Assembly (NCBI GenBank): GCA_963695415.1 | Contig: CAVOGL010000012.1 | Location: 1 to 64,000, forward strand | DNA: 64,000 bases | Source of the DNA: CAVXWV01 sp963695415 | GTDB lineage: Bacteria > Chloroflexota > Anaerolineae > Anaerolineales > UBA4823 | Reading direction: 5' to 3' | In this document: piece after piece, positions 9,591 to 17,089 of the stretch | Position numbering within the stretch: the first letter of the stretch is position 1 | Layout: each line of letters starts with the position of its first letter | The notes under the pieces: model-generated | Database searches by the model: none | What the model saw: only the letters and a program-made list of their open reading frames with translations | What the model was told of the DNA's origin: nothing | Translations under genes and position numbers: made by a program

Positions 9591-10617
9591 GCTGGTCCAT
9601 TTGAGATGATTCGATCTGCTGTAATTTATATTCGTACATCTCGCGTGTCTCTCGCATTGAAATCTCGATATGAGGGATACCAAACCACGCTGTGGTGAAA
9701 CCAAACAGAAATCCGGTCATCATCCTCAATAATGGCGTGCTTTCTCGGAATGGCAGCAGTGATAAAGGAGGCTGGCTTACCAATTGGCTGATACCATCCA
9801 CACCTACCGGGACGATGGCAAGCAGCACCCATACAAGCCAATGTAAAGGGTTCAGCTTCCTTCTCGTTAATGCGAAGATAAAATTAAAAATCAGAATACC
9901 CGAATAAATGGCTACATCTCTCTGGCAGATCGCAATTTTGTAGCCGATTTTCTCGTCTCCAATGAAATTCCTGGCTCCAAGCACATCCTGAGGATTATTG
10001 CCTTCCCCCAACTGTGTTGCCTGGGAATAAGTGGCCAGGTTTTCAACCCCGGCTGCTTCTCGCGGGTAAACATATTGATCACCGAAAAGAAAGAACGAAC
10101 GGTATGCCAGCTGGTGGCAAGTCACGCTGTAAATCCTGTATATCATTGTGGCAGGCAGAGTCCATCCCAAATTCATAAATACTGGCGCAAGAAGCGGGAA
10201 GCCGAGAAACACGATCAGGAATAAATTAATCATTGCAAGATAATGTCTTGCCAGCCAATATGAAAAACTATCAGCCTTGCTCCATGCGGCTGCCGGCAAT
10301 CTGACCACAGACAGGTTAACTTTGCGTGATGGTTTAATCTCGATGGTACTTGTCGACTTAGTTTTGTTCTGAATGTTGCGTTTGGCAACGCTCAAAGCAA
10401 TGGTCAATTCTTCAATTGTGATAGGGGCTTTTAAAATATAATTGCCAATCTCGATAACCGGGACAGCATCAGCATAAGGCTCAATAAACTCCGGATTCTC
10501 GTCAATATCAATCAGACTAAGATGATGAGGATATTCTGCCTGCAGGGCAGCAAGCTTCTCTAGAGTTTGCTCGCACAAATGACAACCTTCACGCGTGTAA
10601 AAAGTAACTTCAATCAA
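9580..10617 (-). CDS. Glutaredoxin-like (DUF836) domain fused to DUF2085 membrane protein
   Basis: This 345-residue protein has two parts. Residues 1-80 form a glutaredoxin-like domain with a CHLC active-site pair near residue 12 and the cis-proline in AVPVIEI. Residues 120-330 form a membrane domain of about five helices with DUF2085 features: a TCHQLAYRSFF segment, an ICQRDVAIYSG segment and a GVDGISQL loop. DUF2085 proteins are of unknown function, and their conserved Cys and His residues suggest metal or heme binding. The TTG start overlaps the TGA stop of the upstream TlpA gene, which implies translational coupling. The pairing suggests a membrane thiol-redox role, which is my inference. 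Confidence 0.8.
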   Translation of the reverse strand: MIEVTFYTREGCHLCEQTLEKLAALQAEYPHHLSLIDIDENPEFIEPYADAVPVIEIGNYILKAPITIEELTIALSVAKRNIQNKTKSTSTIEIKPSRKVNLSVVRLPAAAWSKADSFSYWLARHYLAMINLFLIVFLGFPLLAPVFMNLGWTLPATMIYRIYSVTCHQLAYRSFFLFGDQYVYPREAAGVENLATYSQATQLGEGNNPQDVLGARNFIGDEKIGYKIAICQRDVAIYSGILIFNFIFALTRRKLNPLHWLVWVLLAIVPVGVDGISQLVSQPPLSLLPFRESTPLLRMMTGFLFGFTTAWFGIPHIEISMRETREMYEYKLQQIESSQMDQHAI

Positions 10618-11186
10618 TTCTGAGTATCCAATTTCTCAATATAGTTCTTCAGCAAGTCATCCGTAAGATAGCCAACGTGCTGGTAGCGTAGGACACCATC
10701 CCGGTCAATGAATAAGGTGGAAGGGAACCCCCTGATCCTGTACAACTTGACAATCTCACCGCCAGGATCCTTGAGTATCGGGAAATCGATCTTGTAGGTT
10801 TCCACAAACTCCCTGACGGTATCATCAGACTCATTGAAATTGATGCCTATGACCTCAACTGCTGAATTATTCTTTGAAAAATCGTTCAACAATGGCATTT
10901 CTTCCCGGCATGGCAAACACCAGGTAGCCCAAAAATTCAAAACGACTGGCTTCCCATCCAAGGCAGATAATTGAAAAGAACCTCCATCCAACGACTCCAA
11001 TTGGAAATCGGGAGCGGGGGCGTTCACCTCCGGTGCCAGGACAGCTTCTGTTTGAAGACCCTTGCTTCTCTTGAAAAGCTCTAAACCATTGCCAAACAAT
11101 AAAAAGCCAGCCAAACCCACACCAATACCTATTAACACACCTGCCAGGACGAAATTCCGTGATGGGGCTTTGATCCACACGCTCAA
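10614..11186 (-). CDS. TlpA/ResA-family membrane-anchored thiol-disulfide oxidoreductase
   Basis: A single N-terminal transmembrane anchor is followed by a thioredoxin-like AhpC/TSA-Redoxin domain. The active site is WATWCLPCREEM, the cis-proline lies in RGFPSTLFID, and the family's helical insert is present. TlpA/ResA proteins reduce cytochrome c apoproteins or other extracytoplasmic disulfides using electrons from CcdA, which is encoded directly upstream. The open frame extends to 11273, but that would overlap ccdA by 82 bases. A TTG at 11186 or GTG at 11180, just after the ccdA stop, is more likely as the start. This choice is not certain. Confidence 0.85.
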   Translation of the reverse strand: MSVWIKAPSRNFVLAGVLIGIGVGLAGFLLFGNGLELFKRSKGLQTEAVLAPEVNAPAPDFQLESLDGGSFQLSALDGKPVVLNFWATWCLPCREEMPLLNDFSKNNSAVEVIGINFNESDDTVREFVETYKIDFPILKDPGGEIVKLYRIRGFPSTLFIDRDGVLRYQHVGYLTDDLLKNYIEKLDTQN

Positions 11187-11191
11187 CTCTT

Positions 11192-11977
11192 TTATCCGCT
11201 TGAGTTTCGGGCGGAGGCAATCACGTGACCACTCAGGTAACCCAAATAAGCTGGTACCAATGGGAGCACGCACGGTGACAAAAATGATAAAAATCCCGCT
11301 GCAATCGCTGTCAACGCGCCGGGAGTGGAAAAGGCACTGGTAGGCAGGTCAATGTACCACCCGGATTGCAAAGCCCAGGAAGCCAGCAGTGTAAACCGGT
11401 TGAATATCAACAATAAACCAATTGCAATAATCAAGAGACCGCTGACGATCTGGAATGTCCTCATGTGCCTGCCCAACCGCCTGATCAGGGGAACAGTTTG
11501 GTTCAAAGCCAGAGCCATGATCAAGAAAGGCACTCCCAGTCCAATGGAATAATAGGTAGAAAGCACCATCGCCTGTCCAACCGTCTCCTGGCTGAAACCG
11601 AGTGTCAGAATAGCGCCTAAGGTTGCCCCTACACAGGGAGTCCATCCTGCCGCAAAAAAGAGCCCCATCATTAAGGAACCGATGTAAGTACTCGTCCTCC
11701 CCTGATATTCGGGGCGTGTGTCCATATAAAACCAGGGAATCCTGATCACGTCCATCGTGGCTAAACCCAGGAATATGAGCACAAATCCGCCGACCCGGCT
11801 GATGACGGTTTTATATTGGGCAAATAACCCACCGAGAAGGGTCGCTGTGCCTCCAAATCCGACGACAAATACAATTGAAAAACCCAACACGAACAACATT
11901 GCATGCAGGAAAACACGCAATCGCTGCGCGGTTGTGATCATGCCTAAATTCGAATCGATTTCATTACTATTTTCCAC
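11192..11977 (-). CDS. CcdA-type thiol-reducing membrane protein with permuted helix order
   Basis: The 261-residue polytopic protein matches the CcdA/DsbD transmembrane family but in rotated order. It begins with what is normally helix 2 (residues 20-50). It carries the usual helix-4 motif AAGWTPCVGATLGA at 109-122. It ends with the segment that is normally helix 1, GFLSFLSPCVLPLVPAYLG, at 228-246. Both redox cysteines (C115 and C236) are therefore present but swapped in sequence. A GTG start preceded by GAGG six bases upstream directly follows the L,D-transpeptidase gene, so nothing is missing at the 5' end. CcdA passes electrons from cytoplasmic thioredoxin to extracytoplasmic TlpA-like proteins, and tlpA is the next gene. 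Confidence 0.82.
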   Translation of the reverse strand: MENSNEIDSNLGMITTAQRLRVFLHAMLFVLGFSIVFVVGFGGTATLLGGLFAQYKTVISRVGGFVLIFLGLATMDVIRIPWFYMDTRPEYQGRTSTYIGSLMMGLFFAAGWTPCVGATLGAILTLGFSQETVGQAMVLSTYYSIGLGVPFLIMALALNQTVPLIRRLGRHMRTFQIVSGLLIIAIGLLLIFNRFTLLASWALQSGWYIDLPTSAFSTPGALTAIAAGFLSFLSPCVLPLVPAYLGYLSGHVIASARNSSG

Positions 11978-11996
11978 GATATCCTCAATTCGTAAA

Positions 11997-13109
11997 TCAA
12001 CGTTCGACGACGATAACCTTCGTGCTTCCTCTACCTGAGAAAGTCACATCACCAGGGTGATAAGGTACGTCAGGTAATGTCCAACGAAAAATCCATTTTG
12101 CGTCTTCTGGTCTGGCATTCACACAACCATGTGATCTGGGAATGCCAAAGCTGTTGTGCCAGAATGTCGAGTGCACAGCCACACCATCCCCTGAAAATAA
12201 CACTGTCCAACCTATCCCGGGTAAATCATATCCACCACCGGTGGTGCCTCCAGTCATGTGAACCGAAACAAGCTTTCTCCAGATGGAATGTGGACCCACA
12301 GGCGTCGCCCACTTTTCACTTGGGTTCCCTTCTGCGTCATATTTGCCACCTGTCGAAACCTGGCAGAAAAATACCTCATGGCTGCCTTCGAAACAAGACA
12401 TGGTCTGGTCGGTGACGTTTACAACCACATTTTTTTCCTCAACCTCTGGGCTCAATGGGGATAGATCATCCACTGTGAGTGGTTTGAAGGCTTCGGCGGG
12501 TGCATAAAACACATCCCCGAAACTGCCATACAATTCTCTTACCCGGTACCAGGTTTTGCCTTCTTCCGTTTTTATCTCATCCACCCACATGATCTGAGAG
12601 TAATAAAGCCGCGGCTGGTTAGAATTCTTCAGCCACGGTGACCGGGCTGGTGGGTTTTGGATAACCAGGTCCACATAAGGAACTGTGACTTCGACCCACA
12701 CTCCCCCTTCTTGAGGAAGTTGATCAATTGGCTCATTCGGTCGATCTTGTACCGGCTGCAAGTTTGGCGCATAAACATACCCGTCCGGAGTTTCCACAAA
12801 TCGTTGGCTGTACCATAATGGTCTTTTACCCACAATTTCACGCAGCCATGGGACTACATCATCGTCGTTTAAAAAGGCGACATCCTGGCTGTCAATATCC
12901 GGGCGCAGTTTTACCGGGACCCGTCCCCCAATCACGCGACCCAGTTTCCCTGGAGATGGATTATCCTGTTGGAAAAACCGTGTCTGAACCGCGGGCTCCC
13001 CGGTAGACTGCAAGAAATTGTGCAAAGGCGTAATAGATAAACCACCGAGACCAACCAGGGCGGTCTTCAAGAAATCTGCACGTGTGACTGGAGACATTCC
13101 CTTCACCAT
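11997..13109 (-). CDS. L,D-transpeptidase (YkuD domain), secreted
   Basis: The 370-residue protein starts with a weakly twin-arginine-like or Sec signal (TRADFLKTALVG). An SH3-like region follows (about residues 55-220), and a C-terminal YkuD catalytic domain occupies about 225-370. The catalytic block is HSTFWHN...SHGCVNARPEDA, with the His and nucleophilic Cys of L,D-transpeptidases. These enzymes make 3-3 peptidoglycan cross-links or attach proteins to peptidoglycan outside the membrane. An ATG 12 bases downstream is an alternative start. The gene lies 4 bases after a paralogue of the same architecture. Confidence 0.87.
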   Translation of the reverse strand: MVKGMSPVTRADFLKTALVGLGGLSITPLHNFLQSTGEPAVQTRFFQQDNPSPGKLGRVIGGRVPVKLRPDIDSQDVAFLNDDDVVPWLREIVGKRPLWYSQRFVETPDGYVYAPNLQPVQDRPNEPIDQLPQEGGVWVEVTVPYVDLVIQNPPARSPWLKNSNQPRLYYSQIMWVDEIKTEEGKTWYRVRELYGSFGDVFYAPAEAFKPLTVDDLSPLSPEVEEKNVVVNVTDQTMSCFEGSHEVFFCQVSTGGKYDAEGNPSEKWATPVGPHSIWRKLVSVHMTGGTTGGGYDLPGIGWTVLFSGDGVAVHSTFWHNSFGIPRSHGCVNARPEDAKWIFRWTLPDVPYHPGDVTFSGRGSTKVIVVER

Positions 13110-13113
13110 AAAG

Positions 13114-14262
13114 TCAGGACTCGAAAACCTCGACCACTGTGCTGGTATGACCTGAGACGGTCACATCATCTGTACCCGGATCGTAAGGGATATTTGGCAG
13201 GGACCACAAGAAAATCCACCTGGCATCATCTGGGGTAACATTTACACAACCATGCGACATTGGATCACCAAAATTATTGTGCCAGAAAGTTGAATGGATC
13301 GCCACCCCACCTGTGGCAAATATGGTCGACCAACCGATGCCCGGCAGATCATACGGCGCGCCGGTAGTCCCACCGCTCATTTGCAAGGATACGTACTTCC
13401 TTGTAATTCGGTGCACGCCTGCGGGTGTGATCCAGTTATCCACAATATTCCCATACATGTCATAGATAGCGCCTGTTGAAACCGGGCAGTAGAAGACTTC
13501 CCTGTCTCCCTCATAACAGGACAACGATTGACGTGTGAGGTCGACTTTGATAGATTTGTTCTCAATTTCCGGATTGACTGGCTGCAGGTCTTCGGGAAAG
13601 ATAGGCTTCATTGCTTCAGCAGGAGTCCAGAACAAATCAATGCCTCCATAATAATTAGGGTTCACCCGGTACAATACCTGACCATACTCATTTTTCTCCA
13701 ACCGATCGATCCAAAAAAGCTGACCATAATAAATCCTCAGCGGCTGCCCTTGATCGATGCGGGTACTCACCCATGAATTGTCTGAAGGCTCATTGATTAA
13801 TTTTATATCCACGTAAGGAATGTTAACCTGTGCCCACATGCCCGTACCCAGACTGGTTTGTGGTAACTGTTCCACCGGCGCGTTAAGTTCATTCCTGACG
13901 GGCTGAAAATATGCTCCGTAAATGTACCCTTCAGGAGTCTCCACCCATTTTTGATTCGAAAAGACATAATTGGGCTGATAACCCACAGTCTCTCTCACCC
14001 ATGGGAGCACGTAATCCTCATAAGCATACCCCAATGTTTCAGATTCAGGATCAGGGCGAGATTTGATCTCTAAAGTCGCGCAAGCTCTTCCCAACCTTTC
14101 AGCCTGAGGAAATTCGATAACTTGCTGAAACCGCGGGAGGGTTGGAGTAACGGTAAAATCTGGCTCGAGGGGAAACCTGCGTTGGAATGAATCCAAAGCC
14201 AGGCTTCCCACACTCAGGAGACCAAACTTCATGAAATCACGTCGGGAAATCGGAGGTTTCAT
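13114..14262 (-). CDS. L,D-transpeptidase (YkuD domain), secreted, paralogue of the next gene
   Basis: This is a 382-residue protein. Its N-terminal SRRDFMKFG resembles a twin-arginine signal and a hydrophobic stretch follows. The central region carries W-, Y- and P-rich repeats shared with the neighbouring paralogue. The C-terminal YkuD domain has HSTFWHNNFG and SHGCVNVTPDDA, so the catalytic Cys and His are present. Divergence between the two copies is considerable, so the duplication is old. It sits 11 bases downstream of the HMA gene in the same operon. Confidence 0.87.
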   Translation of the reverse strand: MKPPISRRDFMKFGLLSVGSLALDSFQRRFPLEPDFTVTPTLPRFQQVIEFPQAERLGRACATLEIKSRPDPESETLGYAYEDYVLPWVRETVGYQPNYVFSNQKWVETPEGYIYGAYFQPVRNELNAPVEQLPQTSLGTGMWAQVNIPYVDIKLINEPSDNSWVSTRIDQGQPLRIYYGQLFWIDRLEKNEYGQVLYRVNPNYYGGIDLFWTPAEAMKPIFPEDLQPVNPEIENKSIKVDLTRQSLSCYEGDREVFYCPVSTGAIYDMYGNIVDNWITPAGVHRITRKYVSLQMSGGTTGAPYDLPGIGWSTIFATGGVAIHSTFWHNNFGDPMSHGCVNVTPDDARWIFLWSLPNIPYDPGTDDVTVSGHTSTVVEVFES

Positions 14263-14273
14263 CGGTTAATCGG

Positions 14274-14489
14274 TTAGATCGTAGTATCAAACTTAATCTT
14301 ACCCTTCGGAGATATCATATAGATGAAGCCATGATTAAGAAATGCTTGCGCAGAGGAGTCTACTTTATTTATATTACGCTCAACTGCCGCCACGGACTGC
14401 ACACCATCCAGGTCGGATAATTCAGTCTGGATGGTATGTACACAGTGGTTGCATGAAATATTGGGGATTTTATAGATTACGGTCGTCAT
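14274..14489 (-). CDS. Small heavy-metal-associated (HMA) domain protein
   Basis: This 71-residue protein starts at an ATG (14489) with GGAGG six bases upstream. The first 35 residues form a clear HMA beginning with IPNISCNHCVHTIQ, whose CxxC binds soft metals in this family. The second half is less typical: the usual last strand is not clear, and the C-terminus is lysine-rich. It may be a divergent copper chaperone or a metal or thiol relay domain. Its place between a thioredoxin lipoprotein and secreted enzymes is unusual, since it has no signal peptide and must be cytoplasmic. Confidence 0.7.
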   Translation of the reverse strand: MTTVIYKIPNISCNHCVHTIQTELSDLDGVQSVAAVERNINKVDSSAQAFLNHGFIYMISPKGKIKFDTTI

Positions 14490-14530
14490 GGATACCTCCA
14501 TATCATGTACAGGCTGCTTTATTTGAATTA

Positions 14531-15211
14531 TCAGGAATCAGGAAGAGCTTTATCGAACTGCTCCCTCAACTGATCCTCTCCTACAAAACCAACCCATTGA
14601 GCGAGAATAGTCCCTTCGCCATCCAACAGCATCAGGTGTGGTTGGTAACGGTAACCCAATTTTATTTTGAAGTCCGCTGTTGCAGGATCATCGATATCAA
14701 GATAAACGAAATTCATCCTGTTGCCATATTCAGCTTCTAACCCATGCACGATGGGTGCCATTGCCCGGCAGCTGCCTCACCAAAAAGCAAAGAACTCAAC
14801 CAGCTGCACGTCTCCAGAGGCAATAGAAAAAGTTTCTGGAGATGAAGCGTGTAATTCTCGGCTGATGGGTTCTTTTATAGCTGGCGCTTCTAACCCTGGA
14901 TCATCTGCTCCGGATTCTGTTTGCCGCTCAGAAACCGTTTTCTGCTCCAGCGAGGGATACGGATATGCTTCTTCTGGACCAGGATAAACGACATCGACAG
15001 CTTCGATCTCAGCATTTTCAGCCACGACAGGGTAAGGATATTCGGCTTCGTTCTCACCAACGGGCAGAGGTGGGTAAACCGTTTCCTGTATCTCACCACC
15101 CGCGTCTAAGGGGGATTGGTAACCGTCAGCCGGTTTTGACTGGCAGGACACCAGCGCGAAAATGACTGATAGCATCAGAATCAACATTAACTTATTTATT
15201 GAATTTGACAA
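14531..15211 (-). CDS. Thioredoxin-like lipoprotein with in-frame TGA in the active site (probable selenoprotein)
   Basis: The gene starts at a TTG with a strong AGGAGG site six bases upstream. It encodes a lipoprotein signal with lipobox ALVSC (acylated Cys23). A Pro/Tyr/Glu-rich linker follows (residues 30-120), then a thioredoxin domain. At residue 145 the frame reads FFAFW-TGA-GSCRAMAPIV and continues for 81 more codons to 14531. In thioredoxins the W is followed by CxxC, so TGA occupies exactly the first active-site cysteine. Reading it as selenocysteine gives a 226-residue protein with a UGSC site. The domain after the TGA has the expected cis-Pro in QPHLMLLD. A hairpin follows the TGA. 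The alternative is a TGC-to-TGA mutation or base error giving a dead gene. Confidence 0.75.
14740..14756 (-). promoter_or_regulatory. Candidate bacterial SECIS hairpin
   Basis: In the transcript, a six-base-pair stem (ACCCAU with AUGGGU) closes a five-base loop CGUGC. The stem begins 21 bases after the UGA, and G is the second loop base. A lower stem (CAGCU with AGCUG), starting three bases after the UGA, can extend the structure. Bacterial SECIS elements lie within the coding sequence directly after the UGA and have a short apical loop with a G in the first two positions. The spacing and loop here fit that pattern. It was found by eye, not by a covariance search. Confidence 0.5.
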
Positions 15212-15338
15212 TGCTTACCTCCTTTCGTTACTTTATGATATTACAATAAAATCCTTACAAGAATCTCGAGTCTCACATCACTTTAATGCAGATCAACACT
15301 TACTTGACACCCAACAGGGTACATCATAAACTTGCCCT

Positions 15339-15902
15339 GTGAAAAAAGCGTGGCTTTGGTATCTGTTCACATTCATCTTATTATCTGCAGGCGCTTTATG
15401 GATGTGGGTTTCTCGTTCATCACCCGGTGAAACAACTTCCGGAAGGATCCCTTCTCCTCACCCTGGATTCCTCGCACCGGATTTCGAACTGTTGGATCGG
15501 GAAGGACGACAGGTTGAATTATCGTCCCTGCGCGGTTCCCCGGTCATCATCAACTATTGGGCTTCTTGGTGCGGTCCCTGCCGCTCTGAGATGCCAGCTA
15601 TAGAAAATATCTCCCATGAATATGCCGAGGACGGTTTGGTGATCCTGGGGGTGAATGGCACCAACCAGGACAACCTGGCGGCAGCCCTCAGTTTTGTGCA
15701 GGAATTAGGCATCACTTTCCCGATCCTTTTAGATGAATCAGGCGAGGTTGGAAACCTGTACCGGGTGCAGTCCCTGCCGACGACATTCTTTATCGATCCT
15801 GAAGGGATCGTCCACGACATGATAATCGGCGGTATGTCCGAAACCATGCTGCGGGTGAAAGTGTCTGAACTGCTGGAACAAACAACAAGGGGATCTCAGT
15901 AA
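15339..15902 (+). CDS. TlpA/ResA-family thiol-disulfide oxidoreductase, membrane-anchored
   Basis: This 187-residue protein has a GTG start and an N-terminal transmembrane anchor (about residues 6-24). The redoxin domain has active site WASWCGPCRSEMP, the family insert, and cis-proline in VQSLPTTFFID. It would face the extracytoplasmic side and reduce disulfides in cytochrome c or other exported proteins. It is transcribed divergently from the thioredoxin-lipoprotein operon. Its stop overlaps the start of the Lgt-like gene (TAATG), so the two are coupled. It is a second TlpA in the window and is distinct from the one beside ccdA. Confidence 0.87.
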   Translation: MKKAWLWYLFTFILLSAGALWMWVSRSSPGETTSGRIPSPHPGFLAPDFELLDREGRQVELSSLRGSPVIINYWASWCGPCRSEMPAIENISHEYAEDGLVILGVNGTNQDNLAAALSFVQELGITFPILLDESGEVGNLYRVQSLPTTFFIDPEGIVHDMIIGGMSETMLRVKVSELLEQTTRGSQ

Positions 15903-16663
15903 TGTTACCAATCATCAGTATTGGTCCTGCTGCTTTCCCAGTGTCTGGTCTGGTGATACTTGCGGGGATCTGGATCGGGCTGATCCTGGCAGAGCGTTCA
16001 TCTGAGAGCCGAGGAATTTCTGCAAATGATCTGAACAATCTTGTCTTCATTTCAGCGATAACGGGATTGTTGAGTGCTCGTATCGGTTTCATCATCGAAA
16101 ATTTCAAAATGTTTACCCCGGACCCATTGAGCGCATTATCACTGCGTCCCGTTTACCTGGATGCTGTCATCGGGGCTTTTGCAGCATTGATCTCAGCTGC
16201 AATCTATGCTCAACGTAAGCAGCTGCCTGCTGGAAATTTGTTGGATGCTTTGACGCCTTTTTTTGCGGTGTTTTGGATTTCGATGGGGTTAGCTAACCTG
16301 GCATCGGGATCAGCTTTCGGATCGACCACTGAATTACCATGGGGTATATTCCTGTGGGGCGAGGTGAGGCATCCTACGCAAATTTACCACATCATTACAT
16401 CCGTTTTGATCCTGGTTTTACTCTTTCCAGGAAGTGGAGTTCTGTGTTCATCCAAACCAGGAATAACCTTCTTGCAATTCAGCGCACTGACATCAGCCAG
16501 CGCTCTGTTGATCGAAGGTTTTCGCGGCGACTCGAGCCTGATTTTCTCGGGTATCCGTCAAAACCAACTTTTTGCCTGGTTAATTCTGGCAACCAGTCTT
16601 TTTATCCTTGCATACGTCCAATTTCATCAGAAAAAACCACACAGGGAGGTGGAAAATGAATAG
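15902..16663 (+). CDS. Lgt-like (prolipoprotein diacylglyceryl transferase family) membrane protein
   Basis: The 253-residue polytopic protein resembles Lgt. It has a SARIGFII segment, the RHPTQIYH signature, and IEGFRGDS near the C-terminus. The family's HGG motif in the third helix, which carries an essential histidine in the Escherichia coli enzyme, is replaced here by AVIGAFAAL. It is therefore not a standard Lgt and may have lost or changed its transferase activity. Its coupling with a TlpA gene upstream and a DUF302 gene downstream is unlike the usual lgt context. A canonical lgt would be expected elsewhere in the genome, given the lipoproteins seen here. Confidence 0.7.
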   Translation: MLPIISIGPAAFPVSGLVILAGIWIGLILAERSSESRGISANDLNNLVFISAITGLLSARIGFIIENFKMFTPDPLSALSLRPVYLDAVIGAFAALISAAIYAQRKQLPAGNLLDALTPFFAVFWISMGLANLASGSAFGSTTELPWGIFLWGEVRHPTQIYHIITSVLILVLLFPGSGVLCSSKPGITFLQFSALTSASALLIEGFRGDSSLIFSGIRQNQLFAWLILATSLFILAYVQFHQKKPHREVENE

Positions 16664-17078
16664 TCAGAAATCAAGCACCCAGTTAGGATTTGTCGTCGAG
16701 ATGGAAGAGAATTATGAGCAAGCAATCGAACTGGTAACCGCAGCATTGAAGAGCGAGGGTTTCGGTGTATTAACCAAGATTGATGTCAAAGCTACCTTGA
16801 AAGAGAAAATAGGTGAGGATATGCGCCCATATGTCATCCTGGGAGCGTGCAACCCCCACCTCGCTCACCAGGCATTACTGGCAGAACCAGCGATTGGATT
16901 AATGCTGCCTTGCAACGTAACCGTCGAAGCAAACTCCACCGGCGGGAGTATCGTGCGCATTATCAACCCCGAAATGATGCTGGCAACCGGTGAACTGGTA
17001 AACAACCCTAAATTAATTGAGATATCTAACCAGGCTCGTTCCAAATTGGAGCGAGTGGCTGGTTCACTCCTGGACTGA
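16656..17078 (+). CDS. DUF302 family protein
   Basis: The start at 16656 has GGGAGG a few bases upstream and overlaps the previous gene by 8 bases. The 140-residue protein shows the DUF302 pattern: an amphipathic helix ending in LKSEGFGVLTKIDVKATL, then YVILGACNPHLAHQALLAEP, then GLMLPCNVTV. The family (TT1751-like) forms small alpha/beta dimers of unknown function and is often found near redox, sulfur or metal genes. It is the last gene of a three-gene operon and converges on folE with 11 bases between the stops. Confidence 0.85.
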   Translation: MNSQKSSTQLGFVVEMEENYEQAIELVTAALKSEGFGVLTKIDVKATLKEKIGEDMRPYVILGACNPHLAHQALLAEPAIGLMLPCNVTVEANSTGGSIVRIINPEMMLATGELVNNPKLIEISNQARSKLERVAGSLLD

Positions 17079-17089
17079 CAACCACTACT

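Noticed and set aside
9591..9704. N-terminal extension of PgeF
   Set aside because: The extra residues are unlike the family and overlap the upstream gene by over 100 bases. The ATG at 9590 gives the expected length.
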